A stretch of DNA of 64,000 bases from an uncultured bacterium (GTDB taxonomy: Bacteria; Verrucomicrobiota; Kiritimatiellia; RFP12; CAIWXQ01), in contig CAIWXQ010000031.1 of the NCBI GenBank assembly GCA_903916675.1, positions 1-64,000 on the forward strand. Reading direction: 5' to 3'. Below, in pieces: positions 7,588-19,353 of the stretch (its first letter is position 1; each line of letters begins with the position of its first letter). Made by a program: the position numbers and the translations under genes. The notes under the pieces were generated by a model. That model saw only the letters and a program-made list of their open reading frames with translations, was not told where the DNA came from and searched no databases.

Positions 7588-8223
7588 TCATAGTCTCTGA
7601 TACCGATATGCATGAACGTAAGGGCCAATTGAGTAGTGAAAGAAGTCCTTTTCGAAAGCATGTGAATTGCAGACAATGCCTTCCCGCAAACTGAAAGCAA
7701 ACATGACCTCGGGCTTGTCGCCTTCGTTAGATCGTGTCAGGCCCACATACTTGAACCGCCCTCTTAATGATTCCGGCAACTCGGATTGATTGATCAGAAC
7801 TGTGAACCATGACTCTAGTTGCTCGTCATCGTGCGGGAAAGCGAGTGTCTTCAGTGTCCCGTTCGAAGTCTTCTCTTGGATAACTGTAGCGGCTGCTCGG
7901 AGCTGATCGGCCGAGAACTGAGTCCTAAGGCGGTGTGCCATGCCAATCATCTCTGATGTTGCCCCCGGTGGCGCAAGCCAGAAGAGCGGAATTTGGAGCA
8001 GCACAATGGGCAGGAACAGCAGAACGCGACGAGACCAGCGCTTTGTGAGTACGAACGCGACTGTCGCCGCGACCACAAATGGACCGAGAAACATGGCTCC
8101 TACGCTGATTAGTAGGCCGATCCCAAATGTGGAGATGATGTGCCAGCCGGAGAGGTAGAAGCCGAGGAAATGGCCAAGAGGCGGAAGCGCGAGTAGCGCC
8201 AATATGAAGTACCGGTTCTTCAT
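7588..8223 (-). CDS. Hypothetical membrane protein (integron cassette gene)
   Basis: This 211-residue protein is not recognised. The first 100 residues contain three hydrophobic segments (YFILALLALPPLGHFLGFYL, ISTFGIGLLISVGAMFLG, VLLFLPIVLLQIPLFWLA). The rest is soluble, with PHDDEQLESWFTVLI and YVGLTRSNEGDKPEVMFAF. ATG at 8223 is chosen over the upstream in-frame start because it follows the attC-like core by nine bases and the earlier codons fall inside that site. Composition is clearly less GC-rich than the chromosome. Cassette genes of unknown function are typical of chromosomal integrons. Confidence 0.65.
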   Translation of the reverse strand: MKNRYFILALLALPPLGHFLGFYLSGWHIISTFGIGLLISVGAMFLGPFVVAATVAFVLTKRWSRRVLLFLPIVLLQIPLFWLAPPGATSEMIGMAHRLRTQFSADQLRAAATVIQEKTSNGTLKTLAFPHDDEQLESWFTVLINQSELPESLRGRFKYVGLTRSNEGDKPEVMFAFSLREGIVCNSHAFEKDFFHYSIGPYVHAYRYQRL

Positions 8224-8231
8224 TTCGTTAA

Positions 8232-8317
8232 CACCAACGTCACGGATCAGCCTCGGCGGCGTACTGTCCAAGGCTCCTACGGTCCACGGCTAGCTGAGGC
8301 TGCATCCGTTGGTTCGG
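8232..8317 (-). other. attC-like recombination site (copy 1)
   Basis: This site aligns along its length with the one at 6822-6907: shared CCAACGT at one end, CTACGG..CCACGG in the middle and CCGTTGGTTCG at the other. The ends pair as CCAACG/CGTTGG and GCAGCCTC/GAGGCTG. The stop codon of the DUF3592-like gene lies inside it, and the next gene starts just beyond it, as expected for cassettes. Its R' core (GTTGGTG) is degenerate. Confidence 0.6.
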
Positions 8318-8502
8318 CTCTTCCGTATATCCGTTGAGCATTGATGGCCCTTACGAGTCCGACGATGCCGCAAATAGTGATCAATGAACCAAATGCAACC
8401 CACAGGTTCATGAACCAGGTAGACCCTGTTTCTAGAACAGCGACTTCCGGACTGTTGGGGTTGTAGTAGACCAGTACAGTCGATCCAACAGGATATCCGC
8501 TT
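8277..8502 (-). pseudogene. DUF3592-like protein, 5'-truncated
   Basis: The frame YPVGSTVLVYYNPNSPEVAVLE, a transmembrane stretch NLWVAFGSLITICGIVGLV and the stop at 8277 give the C-terminal half of a DUF3592 protein. The conserved core is preceded directly by the integrase 5' region on the other strand, so the N-terminal half is missing. This looks like a first-position cassette fused to the integrase by a deletion that removed attI. The junction is placed at about 8500-8507 by where each homology stops. Confidence 0.5.
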
Positions 8503-9730
8503 GCCGCATTACGTACGCTGGCTTTCGCGTTTTCTGGCCGGCCCGGGCGGCAATGATAAGCTCTCCCCGGCAGATGCCCAACGCGTCTTTATTGATGAAC
8601 TGGAGCGTTATGGGAGTATCCCGGATTGGCAGGCGCGCCAGGCCGCACGCGCGATTGAACTTTACCAGAAGCATTACCTGCGCTATCGCGCCGAATTGAA
8701 CGATGCGCCGCAGGAGGCGGCATCAGGTGGCGTGCCGATGTCGGCGCAAACGCCAACCACCCTCGATGCTGCCATTGTCGAAATCCAGCGCCTGCTTCGC
8801 ATCCGGCACTATGCCTTGCGCACCGAACAGACGTACTTGTCATGGCTGGCGCAGTATCACAGCTTTGTTTTGAAGAGCGGCTTGCCGTGGCAGGCGCCGG
8901 ATACCGCGCGGTCTTTCCTGGGCCATCTGGCACTCCGGCGGGGTGTGGCCGCTTCCACCCAGAACCAGGCTTTTAGCGCCATTCTCTTTTTGCTGCGCGA
9001 GGTCCTGGGATGCGACACGGCCAACCTCGACTCCGTGCGCGCCCGGCGCGGTTACCGCCTGCCAACGGTCCTGTCAGAGGACGAGACGGCAAAAGTGCTT
9101 TCGCTTGTCGATGGCACGGCCGGGTTGATGCTCCGATTGATCTACGGCGGCGGCCTGCGCGTGTCCGAATGCACACGGCTGCGCGTAAAGGATCTGGATT
9201 TCGACCAAGGATTGATCAGCGTGCGCGAGGGGAAAGGGAACAAGGATCGCACCACGCTCCTGCCGAGGAGTTTGACTGCCTGCTTGCAGGCGCATCTGGC
9301 GCGCGTGAAGGCACTTCACGATCAGGACGTGGCGCAGGGGCACGGCGATGCCGCGTTGCCCGATGCACTGGCCGTGAAGTACCCGAAGGCGCCCTTTGAA
9401 TGGGGTTGGCAATACGTGTTTCCGGCAAAAGAGCGCTCCATCGATCCACGGTCGGGTGCCGTGCGCAGGCATCATGTGGCGGAGCAGGTTCTCCAACGGG
9501 TCATGCATGAGGCCGTCATACGCGCTGCGATCGTCAAGCCGGCCCACGTCCATACCCTTCGACACTCCTTCGCCACGCACCTCCTGATGCATGGTGTAAA
9601 CATCCGCCAAGTCCAGGAATACCTGGGCCACAAGAGCGTCGAAACCACCATGATCTACACCCACGTCATCCGGGGCTTCGACAGTACCGCCGTCAGCCCT
9701 CTGGATGCCTTGCAGAAGAGCATCGCCTGA
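8501..9730 (+). CDS. intI: Integron integrase (tyrosine recombinase)
   Basis: This 409-residue tyrosine recombinase reads from a TTG start; the true N-terminus is probably lost. It has a long N-terminal extension (HYVRWLSRFL, then DWQARQAARAIELY), a SAM-like core-binding domain (RHYALRTEQTYLSWL, about 103-117) and the catalytic domain: R220 in GGGLRVSE, Lys in GKGNKDR, HTLRHSFATHLL (351-362), LGHKSVETTMIYTHV with His377 and Tyr386. The insertion KYPKAPFEWGWQYVFPA...RSGAVRRHH (about 293-325) is specific to integron integrases and separates it from XerC/D. Cassettes with attC-like sites lie on its 5' side, reading away from it, as in other integrons. No attI or intact promoter is visible. Confidence 0.88.
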   Translation: MPHYVRWLSRFLAGPGGNDKLSPADAQRVFIDELERYGSIPDWQARQAARAIELYQKHYLRYRAELNDAPQEAASGGVPMSAQTPTTLDAAIVEIQRLLRIRHYALRTEQTYLSWLAQYHSFVLKSGLPWQAPDTARSFLGHLALRRGVAASTQNQAFSAILFLLREVLGCDTANLDSVRARRGYRLPTVLSEDETAKVLSLVDGTAGLMLRLIYGGGLRVSECTRLRVKDLDFDQGLISVREGKGNKDRTTLLPRSLTACLQAHLARVKALHDQDVAQGHGDAALPDALAVKYPKAPFEWGWQYVFPAKERSIDPRSGAVRRHHVAEQVLQRVMHEAVIRAAIVKPAHVHTLRHSFATHLLMHGVNIRQVQEYLGHKSVETTMIYTHVIRGFDSTAVSPLDALQKSIA

Positions 9731-9925
9731 GGCAATCGCATCAGGGTCGGGGTCGCTACCCATTCAGAAAATGGATGGTGGGCGTTGGAGCGGTTTGCGA
9801 GGACGCTCGCCGAGGGCGGCAAGGGGTGTGTCAAAAAGACACAGTTTGCGTAGTAACATTTTAGATTTGCCATGTTTTTGTTGGGCTTTTTTCCATTTTC
9901 ATTTTTTTCGTGCGTAGTTGCTACT

Positions 9926-9950
9926 CTTATATAGAGGGTGTGATGTTTTT
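9926..9950 (+). repeat. Direct repeat CTTATATAGAGGG, copy 1
   Basis: CTTATATAGAGGG, four bases, then ATGTTTTT. It matches the copy at 10212 with one single-base length difference in the spacer. Both are preceded by T-rich DNA with TGTTGG about 60 bases upstream, suggesting that a unit of about 75 bases was duplicated. Confidence 0.7.
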
Positions 9951-10211
9951 ATGACCGAGTTGAAGGCGATCAGTTAACAGCGATCAGAGGGGAGAATGCG
10001 AATGTTCAACGTCCAACTTCCATCCGCCTACGCCGGACGGCACTCCGTTGCCGTCCGCAAAAGTGTGGCGGGGCCGAGTTGCACAGGGGCTGTGATTGTC
10101 ATGGCGGGCGGTGCTCTGCGGTTAGGGGTGGTTTGTGGCGAAGTGTTGCCTGAATGCTGCTGTTTTGTTGGTGTTTTCTCGCATTCTGGTTTTTAGTTTG
10201 AGGCGAACATC

Positions 10212-10237
10212 CTTATATAGAGGGACGCGATGTTTTT
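10212..10237 (+). repeat. Direct repeat CTTATATAGAGGG, copy 2
   Basis: Second copy of the element at 9926, 286 bases downstream. It could be promoter-like (TATATA) or a relic recombination site of the neighbouring integron; nothing decides between these. Confidence 0.7.
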
Positions 10238-10871
10238 CCGGCATTTTTTTTCAGGGGTGTAGGCACGATCCGGCAGTGGCGAATGAACGCAACCAGGAAC
10301 GACACGATGAAAAATAGACACGAAACACCAGTCACAACACCGCAACCCGGATGTAACTCGTTGATGAACGGGCAGATGCGAAAAATCATGTCCGGAAGGG
10401 GGGCCTGCATAGTGTCTATTTGTGTCTATTTTTGTCTACTTCTTCCCCCACCGATTGCCGTAGTGGTTATGAAAGAACGGGAACACGATGAGCCGGTAAT
10501 CGCCAGTATCAATGTTTGCAACATCTTAGTATGCAATGCGTTGCGAAAATATTTTCAAAAGATAATTCGCGTTTCGTGTTCCTTTATGTTCCCTTTTGTT
10601 CCCCTCGCACGAGCGCGTCGTCCGCAGTTTGCCAACCGCCACCAGCCGAAGACGGCTGGCTCCAGTGCTTGCCATTCATTTACCCTTCGCGCATCCGATC
10701 CTGTCTCCCCCAAAAAAGTGTCCGATTGTGTCCGATTTGTACGTAGCGCCGTTCTCAGCCGCCGCTTGTGTTGCGCACGCATTACCCCCTGACTTTCGGC
10801 GTGACATTTCCGCCGGAACCGTCACAATATTCCCCTTGTTTCGTGAACAACCAACGAGGGGTTTGAGACGC

Positions 10872-13909
<3,038 letters not shown>

Positions 13910-13910
13910 C

Positions 13911-14249
13911 ATGCAGAGCTCGTTCTTGATTCTGGCGCAGGCGGCAGCCCCGGCGGGCGGCGGCCTGATGGGCATGTTCCTGCCGATGGTGCTGATCGTC
14001 GGCATCTTCTACTTTATGATGATCCGGCCGCAGCAGCGCAAGGAGAAGGAACGCCAGAAGACAATCGCCGAGATGCGCGCCGGGCAGCGCGTGCTCTTCG
14101 GCGGCGGGCTGATCGGCACGATTGTCGAGGCGCGTCCCCATACGTTCTTCATCGAGATCGCCAGCGGTGTGCGCATCGAAGTCGCCCGCGGCGCGGTGCT
14201 GCGCATCTTGAAGGACGGCGAGACTGTCGCCCTCGACCAGCAGGCGTGA
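13911..14249 (+). CDS. yajC: Preprotein translocase subunit YajC
   Basis: This 112-residue single-span inner membrane protein is the accessory partner of SecDF in protein export. The N-terminal part has a hydrophobic helix (MFLPMVLIVGIFYFMMI) followed by the family signature RPQQRKEKERQK and the small domain GQRVLFGGGLIGTIVE. ATG at 13911 is one base after the tgt stop. The order tgt-yajC-secDF supports the call. Confidence 0.92.
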   Translation: MQSSFLILAQAAAPAGGGLMGMFLPMVLIVGIFYFMMIRPQQRKEKERQKTIAEMRAGQRVLFGGGLIGTIVEARPHTFFIEIASGVRIEVARGAVLRILKDGETVALDQQA

Positions 14250-14286
14250 GGAAACGAGTCGGAACCGGAAGCGGCAGGAGTTGGAT

Positions 14287-16875
14287 ATGGACAGGAAGAC
14301 GCTGATCAACTGGCTCATTTTCTCTATCGTCACCGTGTTCTCCGTGGTCGTGGTCTGGCCGCCCATGCCGGTGAAGGACACCAGCGGCAACATCGTGCAG
14401 GAGGGCAAGATCCGCCTGGGTCTCGACCTGCAGGGCGGCACCAGCTTTACGGTGCAGATCGACCAGGACGAGCTTCGGCGCAACCTGCGCGAAAAGCTGA
14501 GCGAGGCGCGTGACGGCGGCGAGGTTCCCGAGGCTGCGCTCGACGACGCCGTGGCGCAGGCGCTCAAGGACGCCGACAGCCGCGTGCTGGAAGTCCTGCG
14601 CAACCGCGTGGATAAGCTCGGCGTGAATGAGCCGGTCATCACCCCCGGCAAGGACCACCGCACCCAGATCCAGCTTCCGGGCGCCAACGAGAAGCAGCGT
14701 AAGGACGCGGAGGAGATGATCAAGGGCGCTGCTTTCCTCCAGTTCCGCCTGGCGCACAAGACTACCGACGAGCTGACCCGCAAGCTCTTTGCTGCCCACA
14801 AGGCACCCGAGGGGTTCCGCATTTCGCCGGAGGGCGACACCTACGAGCCGCTCAGCGATGCCAAGCTGACGGAGCTGCTGAAGGACCCGGACTACCTGCG
14901 CCGGCGCGGCATGTTCGAGGTGCCGGACCCCAGCTACGAATTCATGCTGGAGAAAGACTTCGCCCGCGAGAATGGCATCAAGAGCAAGCGCGTCGTGTAC
15001 CGGCCGTTCTTTGTGCGCCGCAAGGCTGAGATGACCGGGGACATCCTCGCCAGCGCGCGTGACGAGATGAACTCCAACACCGGCGGTCATCAGGTCAGCC
15101 TTTCCCTGAAGCGCGCCGGCGGCGAGCGCATGGCCTACCTGTTCAATGAGTACGCCGGCCGATACATGGCGATCGTGCTCGACAACACGCTTTACAGCGC
15201 GCCCGTCCTGAACCGCGAAGGCGAACGCATCGCCGGTGCAATGAGCGGCTGCGTGATCACAGGCGCCTTCAGTCTCGAGGAGGCCCGCCATCTGCGCGAC
15301 GTGCTCAACTGCGGCTCGCTGCCCGCGCCCGTGAAGATCATCCACCGCAACATCGTCGGCGCCTCACTGGGCGAGAACGCCATCCATAGCGGTCTCCGCG
15401 CGGCCATCATTGGCTGCCTGCTCGTGGTCGCCTTCATGCTGGTCTACTACATGTGGTGCGGCCTGGTGGCGAACCTTGCACTGCTGATGGACATCCTCCT
15501 CCTCCCTGCCGGCATGGTGCTGACCGCCGGCATGCTGAGCGTCTTCGACCGCACAGGCAGCGGCAACAGCGCCCTCCTGCAGCTGCCGGTGCTGACCATG
15601 CCCGGCATTGCGGGCATCGTGCTGACCATCGGCATGGCCGTGGACGCCAATGTGCTGATCTTCGAGCGCATGCGCGAGGAATTCCTGGCCGGCAAGTCGC
15701 TGCGCGTAGCCATCGCCGCCGGCTACGACCGCGCCTTCTCGGCGATCTTCGACTCCAACGTCTGCGCCATCCTTACGGGCGTGATCCTCTTCATCTTCGG
15801 TTCTGGCCCCGTGCGCGGCTACGCCATCACCCTCGTGGCCGGCCTGATCGTGAGCATGTACACGGCGCTGGTGCTGACACGCCTGATCTTCAATGCCACC
15901 GCCTCCGACACGAGCGTCAAGCCCTACCGCATGCTTCGCTGGATCAAGGAAACGGCCATCGACTTCATGGGCCCGCGCAGGATCGTCTTCTGGTTCTCCA
16001 CCTCGGTGATCGTGGTCACCCTCGTCATCTTCTTCCTGCGCATCCAGAGCGACCCCAAGAAGGTGCTGGCAGTGGACTTCACTGGCGGCACGACGCTGAC
16101 CTACGCCTACCAGCAGGAGGCCGATCTTGAAGTCGTCAAGAAGGCCACCGACGCCGCGGGCGTCTCCGACGCGCTGGCACAATACCAGAAAGCGCTCGAC
16201 GGCTCCGCTCGCGTCCTGCTGATCAAGACCTCGCAGGTCTCGGACAAGACTCGCGACGTCGGCAAGATCGTCGAGGCCGCGCTGCAGAAGGACGTCGCAG
16301 CCGCCGGCTTCACGTTCCTCGGCGAGGAGGGCATCGGCAAGCAGGTCAGCCACGACCTGGCCATGGCCGGCCTGTACGCCATCATCTTTTCGCTGGTCGG
16401 CATGCTGGTCTACCTGACCCTGCGCTTCGAGTTCGGCTTCGCGCTCGGTGCGATCGTCTCGCTCTTTCACGACGCGCTCTTCACGCTCGGCGTCTACTGT
16501 GTCTGCGGCCGTCAGGTGAGCCTGACGATTGTGGCCGCACTGCTGACGATTATCGGCTACTCCGTGAACGACACGATCGTGATCATGGACCGCATCCGCG
16601 AGAATTTGAAGCTCGACCAGCGCCGCTCGTTCGTCGAGATCTGCAACCTCAGCATCAACCAGACGCTCTCGCGCACGGTCCTGACGCATGTCACCGTCAC
16701 GCTCGTAACCCTGGCGCTCTTCGTCTTCGGCGGCGGTGCGATCAACGATTTCGCCTTCTGCATGCTGATCGGCATGGTTGTAGGCATCTACTCCACGGTC
16801 TACGTTGCCACGCCTGTCACCCTGGCCTGGCACCGCGGCCGCCGGCCGAGCCTCGGCACGCCAGTGAAGAAATAA
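14287..16875 (+). CDS. secDF: Fused protein translocase SecDF
   Basis: This 862-residue fusion of SecD and SecF uses the proton gradient to complete protein export. The SecD half has the LGLDLQGGTSFTVQ motif near residue 45, a large periplasmic domain, then six spans including MAVDANVLIFERMREE near 455. The SecF half starts about residue 555 and shows VDFTGGTTLTYAY, SLFHDALFTLGVY and GYSVNDTIVIMDRIREN. ATG at 14287 is preferred to the TTG at 14281 because AGGAG lies six bases before it. Fused SecDF is found in Bacteroidota, Firmicutes and PVC bacteria. It forms an operon with yajC. Confidence 0.95.
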   Translation: MDRKTLINWLIFSIVTVFSVVVVWPPMPVKDTSGNIVQEGKIRLGLDLQGGTSFTVQIDQDELRRNLREKLSEARDGGEVPEAALDDAVAQALKDADSRVLEVLRNRVDKLGVNEPVITPGKDHRTQIQLPGANEKQRKDAEEMIKGAAFLQFRLAHKTTDELTRKLFAAHKAPEGFRISPEGDTYEPLSDAKLTELLKDPDYLRRRGMFEVPDPSYEFMLEKDFARENGIKSKRVVYRPFFVRRKAEMTGDILASARDEMNSNTGGHQVSLSLKRAGGERMAYLFNEYAGRYMAIVLDNTLYSAPVLNREGERIAGAMSGCVITGAFSLEEARHLRDVLNCGSLPAPVKIIHRNIVGASLGENAIHSGLRAAIIGCLLVVAFMLVYYMWCGLVANLALLMDILLLPAGMVLTAGMLSVFDRTGSGNSALLQLPVLTMPGIAGIVLTIGMAVDANVLIFERMREEFLAGKSLRVAIAAGYDRAFSAIFDSNVCAILTGVILFIFGSGPVRGYAITLVAGLIVSMYTALVLTRLIFNATASDTSVKPYRMLRWIKETAIDFMGPRRIVFWFSTSVIVVTLVIFFLRIQSDPKKVLAVDFTGGTTLTYAYQQEADLEVVKKATDAAGVSDALAQYQKALDGSARVLLIKTSQVSDKTRDVGKIVEAALQKDVAAAGFTFLGEEGIGKQVSHDLAMAGLYAIIFSLVGMLVYLTLRFEFGFALGAIVSLFHDALFTLGVYCVCGRQVSLTIVAALLTIIGYSVNDTIVIMDRIRENLKLDQRRSFVEICNLSINQTLSRTVLTHVTVTLVTLALFVFGGGAINDFAFCMLIGMVVGIYSTVYVATPVTLAWHRGRRPSLGTPVKK

Positions 16876-16878
16876 GTC

Positions 16879-16956
16879 CAGTCATTGGTCATTCGCCATT
16901 AGGCATTGGTGGGGGCTGCGAATTTCCAATTTTCAATGACTAATGACCGATGACTC
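16879..16956. repeat. Heptad-word inverted repeat between secDF and recJ
   Basis: The arms 16879-16909 and 16926-16956 are each 31 bases and pair at 23 of 31 positions without any gap. Left words are AGTCATT, GGTCATT, CGCCATT, AGGCATT. Right words are CCAATTT, TCAATGA, CTAATGA, CCGATGA. The seven-base register is kept exactly across both arms, although individual words differ. Confidence 0.85.
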
Positions 16957-16975
16957 CCGCTCCCGGAGGCCCCGC

Positions 16976-18706
16976 ATGTTTCCCCTCTTCCGATGGACGG
17001 ATGTCCCGGCGGATGAGGCGGTGGTGACGAGCCTGGCCAAGCACTTGGGTTTCCCGCGCCCTGCGGCCCGGGTGATGGCCTCCCGCGGACACGGCGACAC
17101 CGAGACTGCGGCCCGTTTTCTGGATCCGAGGCTGCTCCACTTGGGCGACCCGCTCTCCTTTCCCGGCATCGCCCCGGCGGCCGAACGCATCTGGCTGGCC
17201 ATCCGCAACGCCGAGCCGATCGTGATTTTCGGCGATTTTGATGCCGACGGCGTCACCGCCGCAGCGCTCCTCTCCGACGTCATCCGCGCCTTGGGCGGTC
17301 GCGTGGAGGCCTTCCTTCCCGACCGCGCGGCCGAGGGGTACGGTCTGACATTCGCCGCGTTGGCGCGTTGTCAACAGGAACACCCGGCGATGCGCCTGCT
17401 TGTGACCGTGGATTGCGGCATCAACTCCGTGGCCGAGGTTGCCCAGGCGCAAGCGGCCGGCGTGGAGACGATCATTACGGACCATCACGCGCCCTCGGAT
17501 CCACTGCCGCCTGCGCTGGCGCTGGTTAATCCCCGCCTCGGTGCCACGCCCGGCGCCGAGCACCTCTGCGGCGCGGGCGTGGCCTTCAAGCTGGCGCATG
17601 CGCTCCTCAAGCTGGGGCGGACGGCTGGACATGATGCCGCCGCGGCCTACGACATCCGCGGCTGGCTCGATGCCGTGGCTGTGGCGACTGTGGCGGATGT
17701 GGTCCCGCTGCTCGGCGAAAACCGCATCCTAGTCACAGCCGGGCTTGTGGCGCTGGCGCAGCGGCCGCGCATGGGGCTCAAGGCCTTGAAGCACCGCGCC
17801 GGCTTGCAGGGCCCGCCCACCAGCCACCACCTGGCTTTTCTGCTGGGACCGCGCCTCAACGCAGCCGGCCGGATGCGGACCGGCTGGCCTGCGTTGCGGC
17901 TGCTGCACGCCACGGACTGGGATGCTGCCGTGCGTCTGGCCGTGGAGTTGGAGGAGTTGAACGCCGAACGGCGCGGGGTGGAGTCTCGGGTGATGGCCGA
18001 AGCGGCCAGCCACCTGCGTCGGACGCCACCCGCTGGCGCCGTGGTGGTGGCCGGGTCCGGGTGGCACGTCGGTACGATCGGTATTGTGGCCGCGCGTCTC
18101 GCGGATACGTGGAATCTTCCGGCCGCGGTGATTGCGTTGGATGCTGACAACGGCGGCCGCGGCTCCGTGCGCGGCGGCCGCGGCGACAACGTGGTGGAGG
18201 CGCTGGCCGCCTGCCTGCCCTCCTTGAAGGGGTTTGGCGGACACCCGCGCGCCGCCGGCCTGCAATTGAAGCCCGGCGCGCTGGAAGAGTTTCGTGCGCG
18301 CTTTGCCGCCGCCTGCGCCGCGCAGCGCGGCAGCGGCGATTCGCGGACAGAGTTGCCGGTGGATGCCTGGCTGACGCCAGCGGAGATCAACTCCGGGCTT
18401 TGGCAGGCCCTGCAGCGCCTGGAACCGTTCGGCGAGGGGCACAGCCGTCCGCGCTGGGGCATGCGCGGGCTGCGGCTGGCTGCAACGCCGTCGCCGGTGG
18501 GCGAGGGTGGCGAACACCTGCGCATGGCGTTGCGCGCGGGCGGGACCGTCTGGCAAGCGGTCTGGTTCAAGATGGGGCATCGCTTCGAGGAGCTTGCGCG
18601 GCTGGGCGCGAACCCGCTGGACGCGGTTTTTGAGTTGCACGAAAACACCTACGGCGGACAGTCTTCGCTGGAACTGCGGCTGACGGACCTGCGGCCGGCG
18701 GAGTGA
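16976..18706 (+). CDS. recJ: Single-stranded-DNA-specific exonuclease RecJ
   Basis: This 576-residue 5'-3' exonuclease acts on single-stranded DNA in recombination and mismatch repair. It has the DHH-family motifs VIFGDFDADGVTA (about 80-92), LVTVDCGINS, TDHHAPSDP, GPRLNAAGRM (about 300) and the DHHA1 signature GFGGHPRAAGLQL (about 425), followed by the OB-type C-terminal domain. ATG at 16976 has GGAGG six bases upstream; the earlier in-frame ATG at 16943 falls inside the heptad repeat and is rejected. Length is typical. Confidence 0.94.
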   Translation: MFPLFRWTDVPADEAVVTSLAKHLGFPRPAARVMASRGHGDTETAARFLDPRLLHLGDPLSFPGIAPAAERIWLAIRNAEPIVIFGDFDADGVTAAALLSDVIRALGGRVEAFLPDRAAEGYGLTFAALARCQQEHPAMRLLVTVDCGINSVAEVAQAQAAGVETIITDHHAPSDPLPPALALVNPRLGATPGAEHLCGAGVAFKLAHALLKLGRTAGHDAAAAYDIRGWLDAVAVATVADVVPLLGENRILVTAGLVALAQRPRMGLKALKHRAGLQGPPTSHHLAFLLGPRLNAAGRMRTGWPALRLLHATDWDAAVRLAVELEELNAERRGVESRVMAEAASHLRRTPPAGAVVVAGSGWHVGTIGIVAARLADTWNLPAAVIALDADNGGRGSVRGGRGDNVVEALAACLPSLKGFGGHPRAAGLQLKPGALEEFRARFAAACAAQRGSGDSRTELPVDAWLTPAEINSGLWQALQRLEPFGEGHSRPRWGMRGLRLAATPSPVGEGGEHLRMALRAGGTVWQAVWFKMGHRFEELARLGANPLDAVFELHENTYGGQSSLELRLTDLRPAE

Positions 18707-18727
18707 GAACGACGGCCGGCGGCGCGC

Positions 18728-18979
18728 TCAATACTGTTTTTCGTATTCGCCCTTGCCGAGGCGCTTGAGCTTCGAGAAACCGGCGTTCTTGGCGCGGTCA
18801 TCGAGCGAGGAGACGGAGCGTCCGATGGCCGGCGCGCCGATTACCTTGCGCACCGGCGACCCGCACTGCGGGCAGCTCGTCACCAACGGGTCCCGCAGCG
18901 AGCGCACCAGTTCGAAGCCATTCTGGCATCTCGGGCAGGCGTGCGACGGGTCAGCCGCTTCGTATTCGTAGGTTGGCAT
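18728..18979 (-). CDS. FmdB-type zinc ribbon protein (copy A)
   Basis: This 83-residue protein starts with the FmdB signature MPTYEYEA and has two CxxC knuckles (CPRC and CPQC) that would bind one zinc ion. The tail is basic with aromatic residues. FmdB-type proteins are proposed regulators or small binding proteins, without a firm function. It is convergent with recJ, 21 bases away. A second copy lies at 48284. Confidence 0.8.
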   Translation of the reverse strand: MPTYEYEAADPSHACPRCQNGFELVRSLRDPLVTSCPQCGSPVRKVIGAPAIGRSVSSLDDRAKNAGFSKLKRLGKGEYEKQY

Positions 18980-19054
18980 GGCTGAATGCGAAGAATTCTA
19001 GCACGAACTCTTGCATAATGGATAGCTGTGCCAACGCATTCCGTGATGGCCAAA

Positions 19055-19090
19055 ATCGGGGGTCGGAGTCGCGATCGGTATCGGGGTCGA
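19055..19090 (+). repeat. Hexad-word array, single arm
   Basis: Six-base words TCGGGG, GTCGGA, GTCGCG, ATCGGT, ATCGGG, GTCGAG run in register. The part GGTATCGGGGTCGA is identical to the left arm of the hexad hairpin at 57325, but no complementary arm follows here. Confidence 0.7.
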
Positions 19091-19186
19091 GAAAATCTAT
19101 CAATCTGGCGGCGGATGGCAGGCTTTCGGCGCCTGGAGAAGCCTTAGTTACGGGGGGTGGCTCGGCGGGCTTGCCCCGTCGGACCG

Positions 19187-19233
19187 GAAGTTCTGGAGAA
19201 AAGGCGCGCGATTCTCCTTTTCTCCAGAACTTC
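19187..19233. repeat. Perfect 18-bp hairpin upstream of the epimerase
   Basis: GAAGTTCTGGAGAAAAGG (19187-19204) pairs perfectly with CCTTTTCTCCAGAACTTC (19216-19233) around an 11-base loop. A second hairpin CCCGCGGC/GGCCGCGGG follows at about 19238-19260. The 374-base gap 18980-19353 holds these and the hexad array, but no gene. It could be a leader structure or a repeat element. Confidence 0.75.
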
Positions 19234-19353
19234 TTCACCCGCGGCGCAAGGCCGCGGGGGTCGCTGCCCTTGTAACTGATGGGCGTGCTTGACATGACTG
19301 GGGGTGTCTGGCAGTCTCGCTCAAACGGTTTTGGGGACTGTTAAAGGGATAAT

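Larger units (their letters stand above)
9731..10871. other. Gene-free, repeat-rich spacer
   Basis: No believable gene is seen; open frames here lack codon structure. The stretch holds a 9-bp perfect hairpin CGGACGGCA/TGCCGTCCG (10034-10057), two copies of CTTATATAGAGGG-N(4-5)-ATGTTTTT (9926-9950, 10212-10237), and three sets of word repeats: GTGTCTATTT (10412-10437, partner 10307-10327), GTTCCYTT (10575-10604, partner 10471-10487) and GTGTCCGATT (10718-10738). It is AT-richer than the genes. Confidence 0.7.

Noticed and set aside
8432-8674. Open frame antisense to the integrase start
   Set aside because: It is in a different frame from the DUF3592 reading and has no homology pattern. It is a shadow of the integrase.
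10283-10792. Open frame of 169 codons in the gene-free gap
   Set aside because: The translation has no domain or codon pattern, runs through word repeats and shows low-complexity reading. The same stretch is open in several frames.
18951-19295. Antisense open frame over the hairpin region before the epimerase
   Set aside because: It consists of repeat and hairpin sequence. The FmdB-type gene uses its own ATG at 18979 and a better-supported frame.
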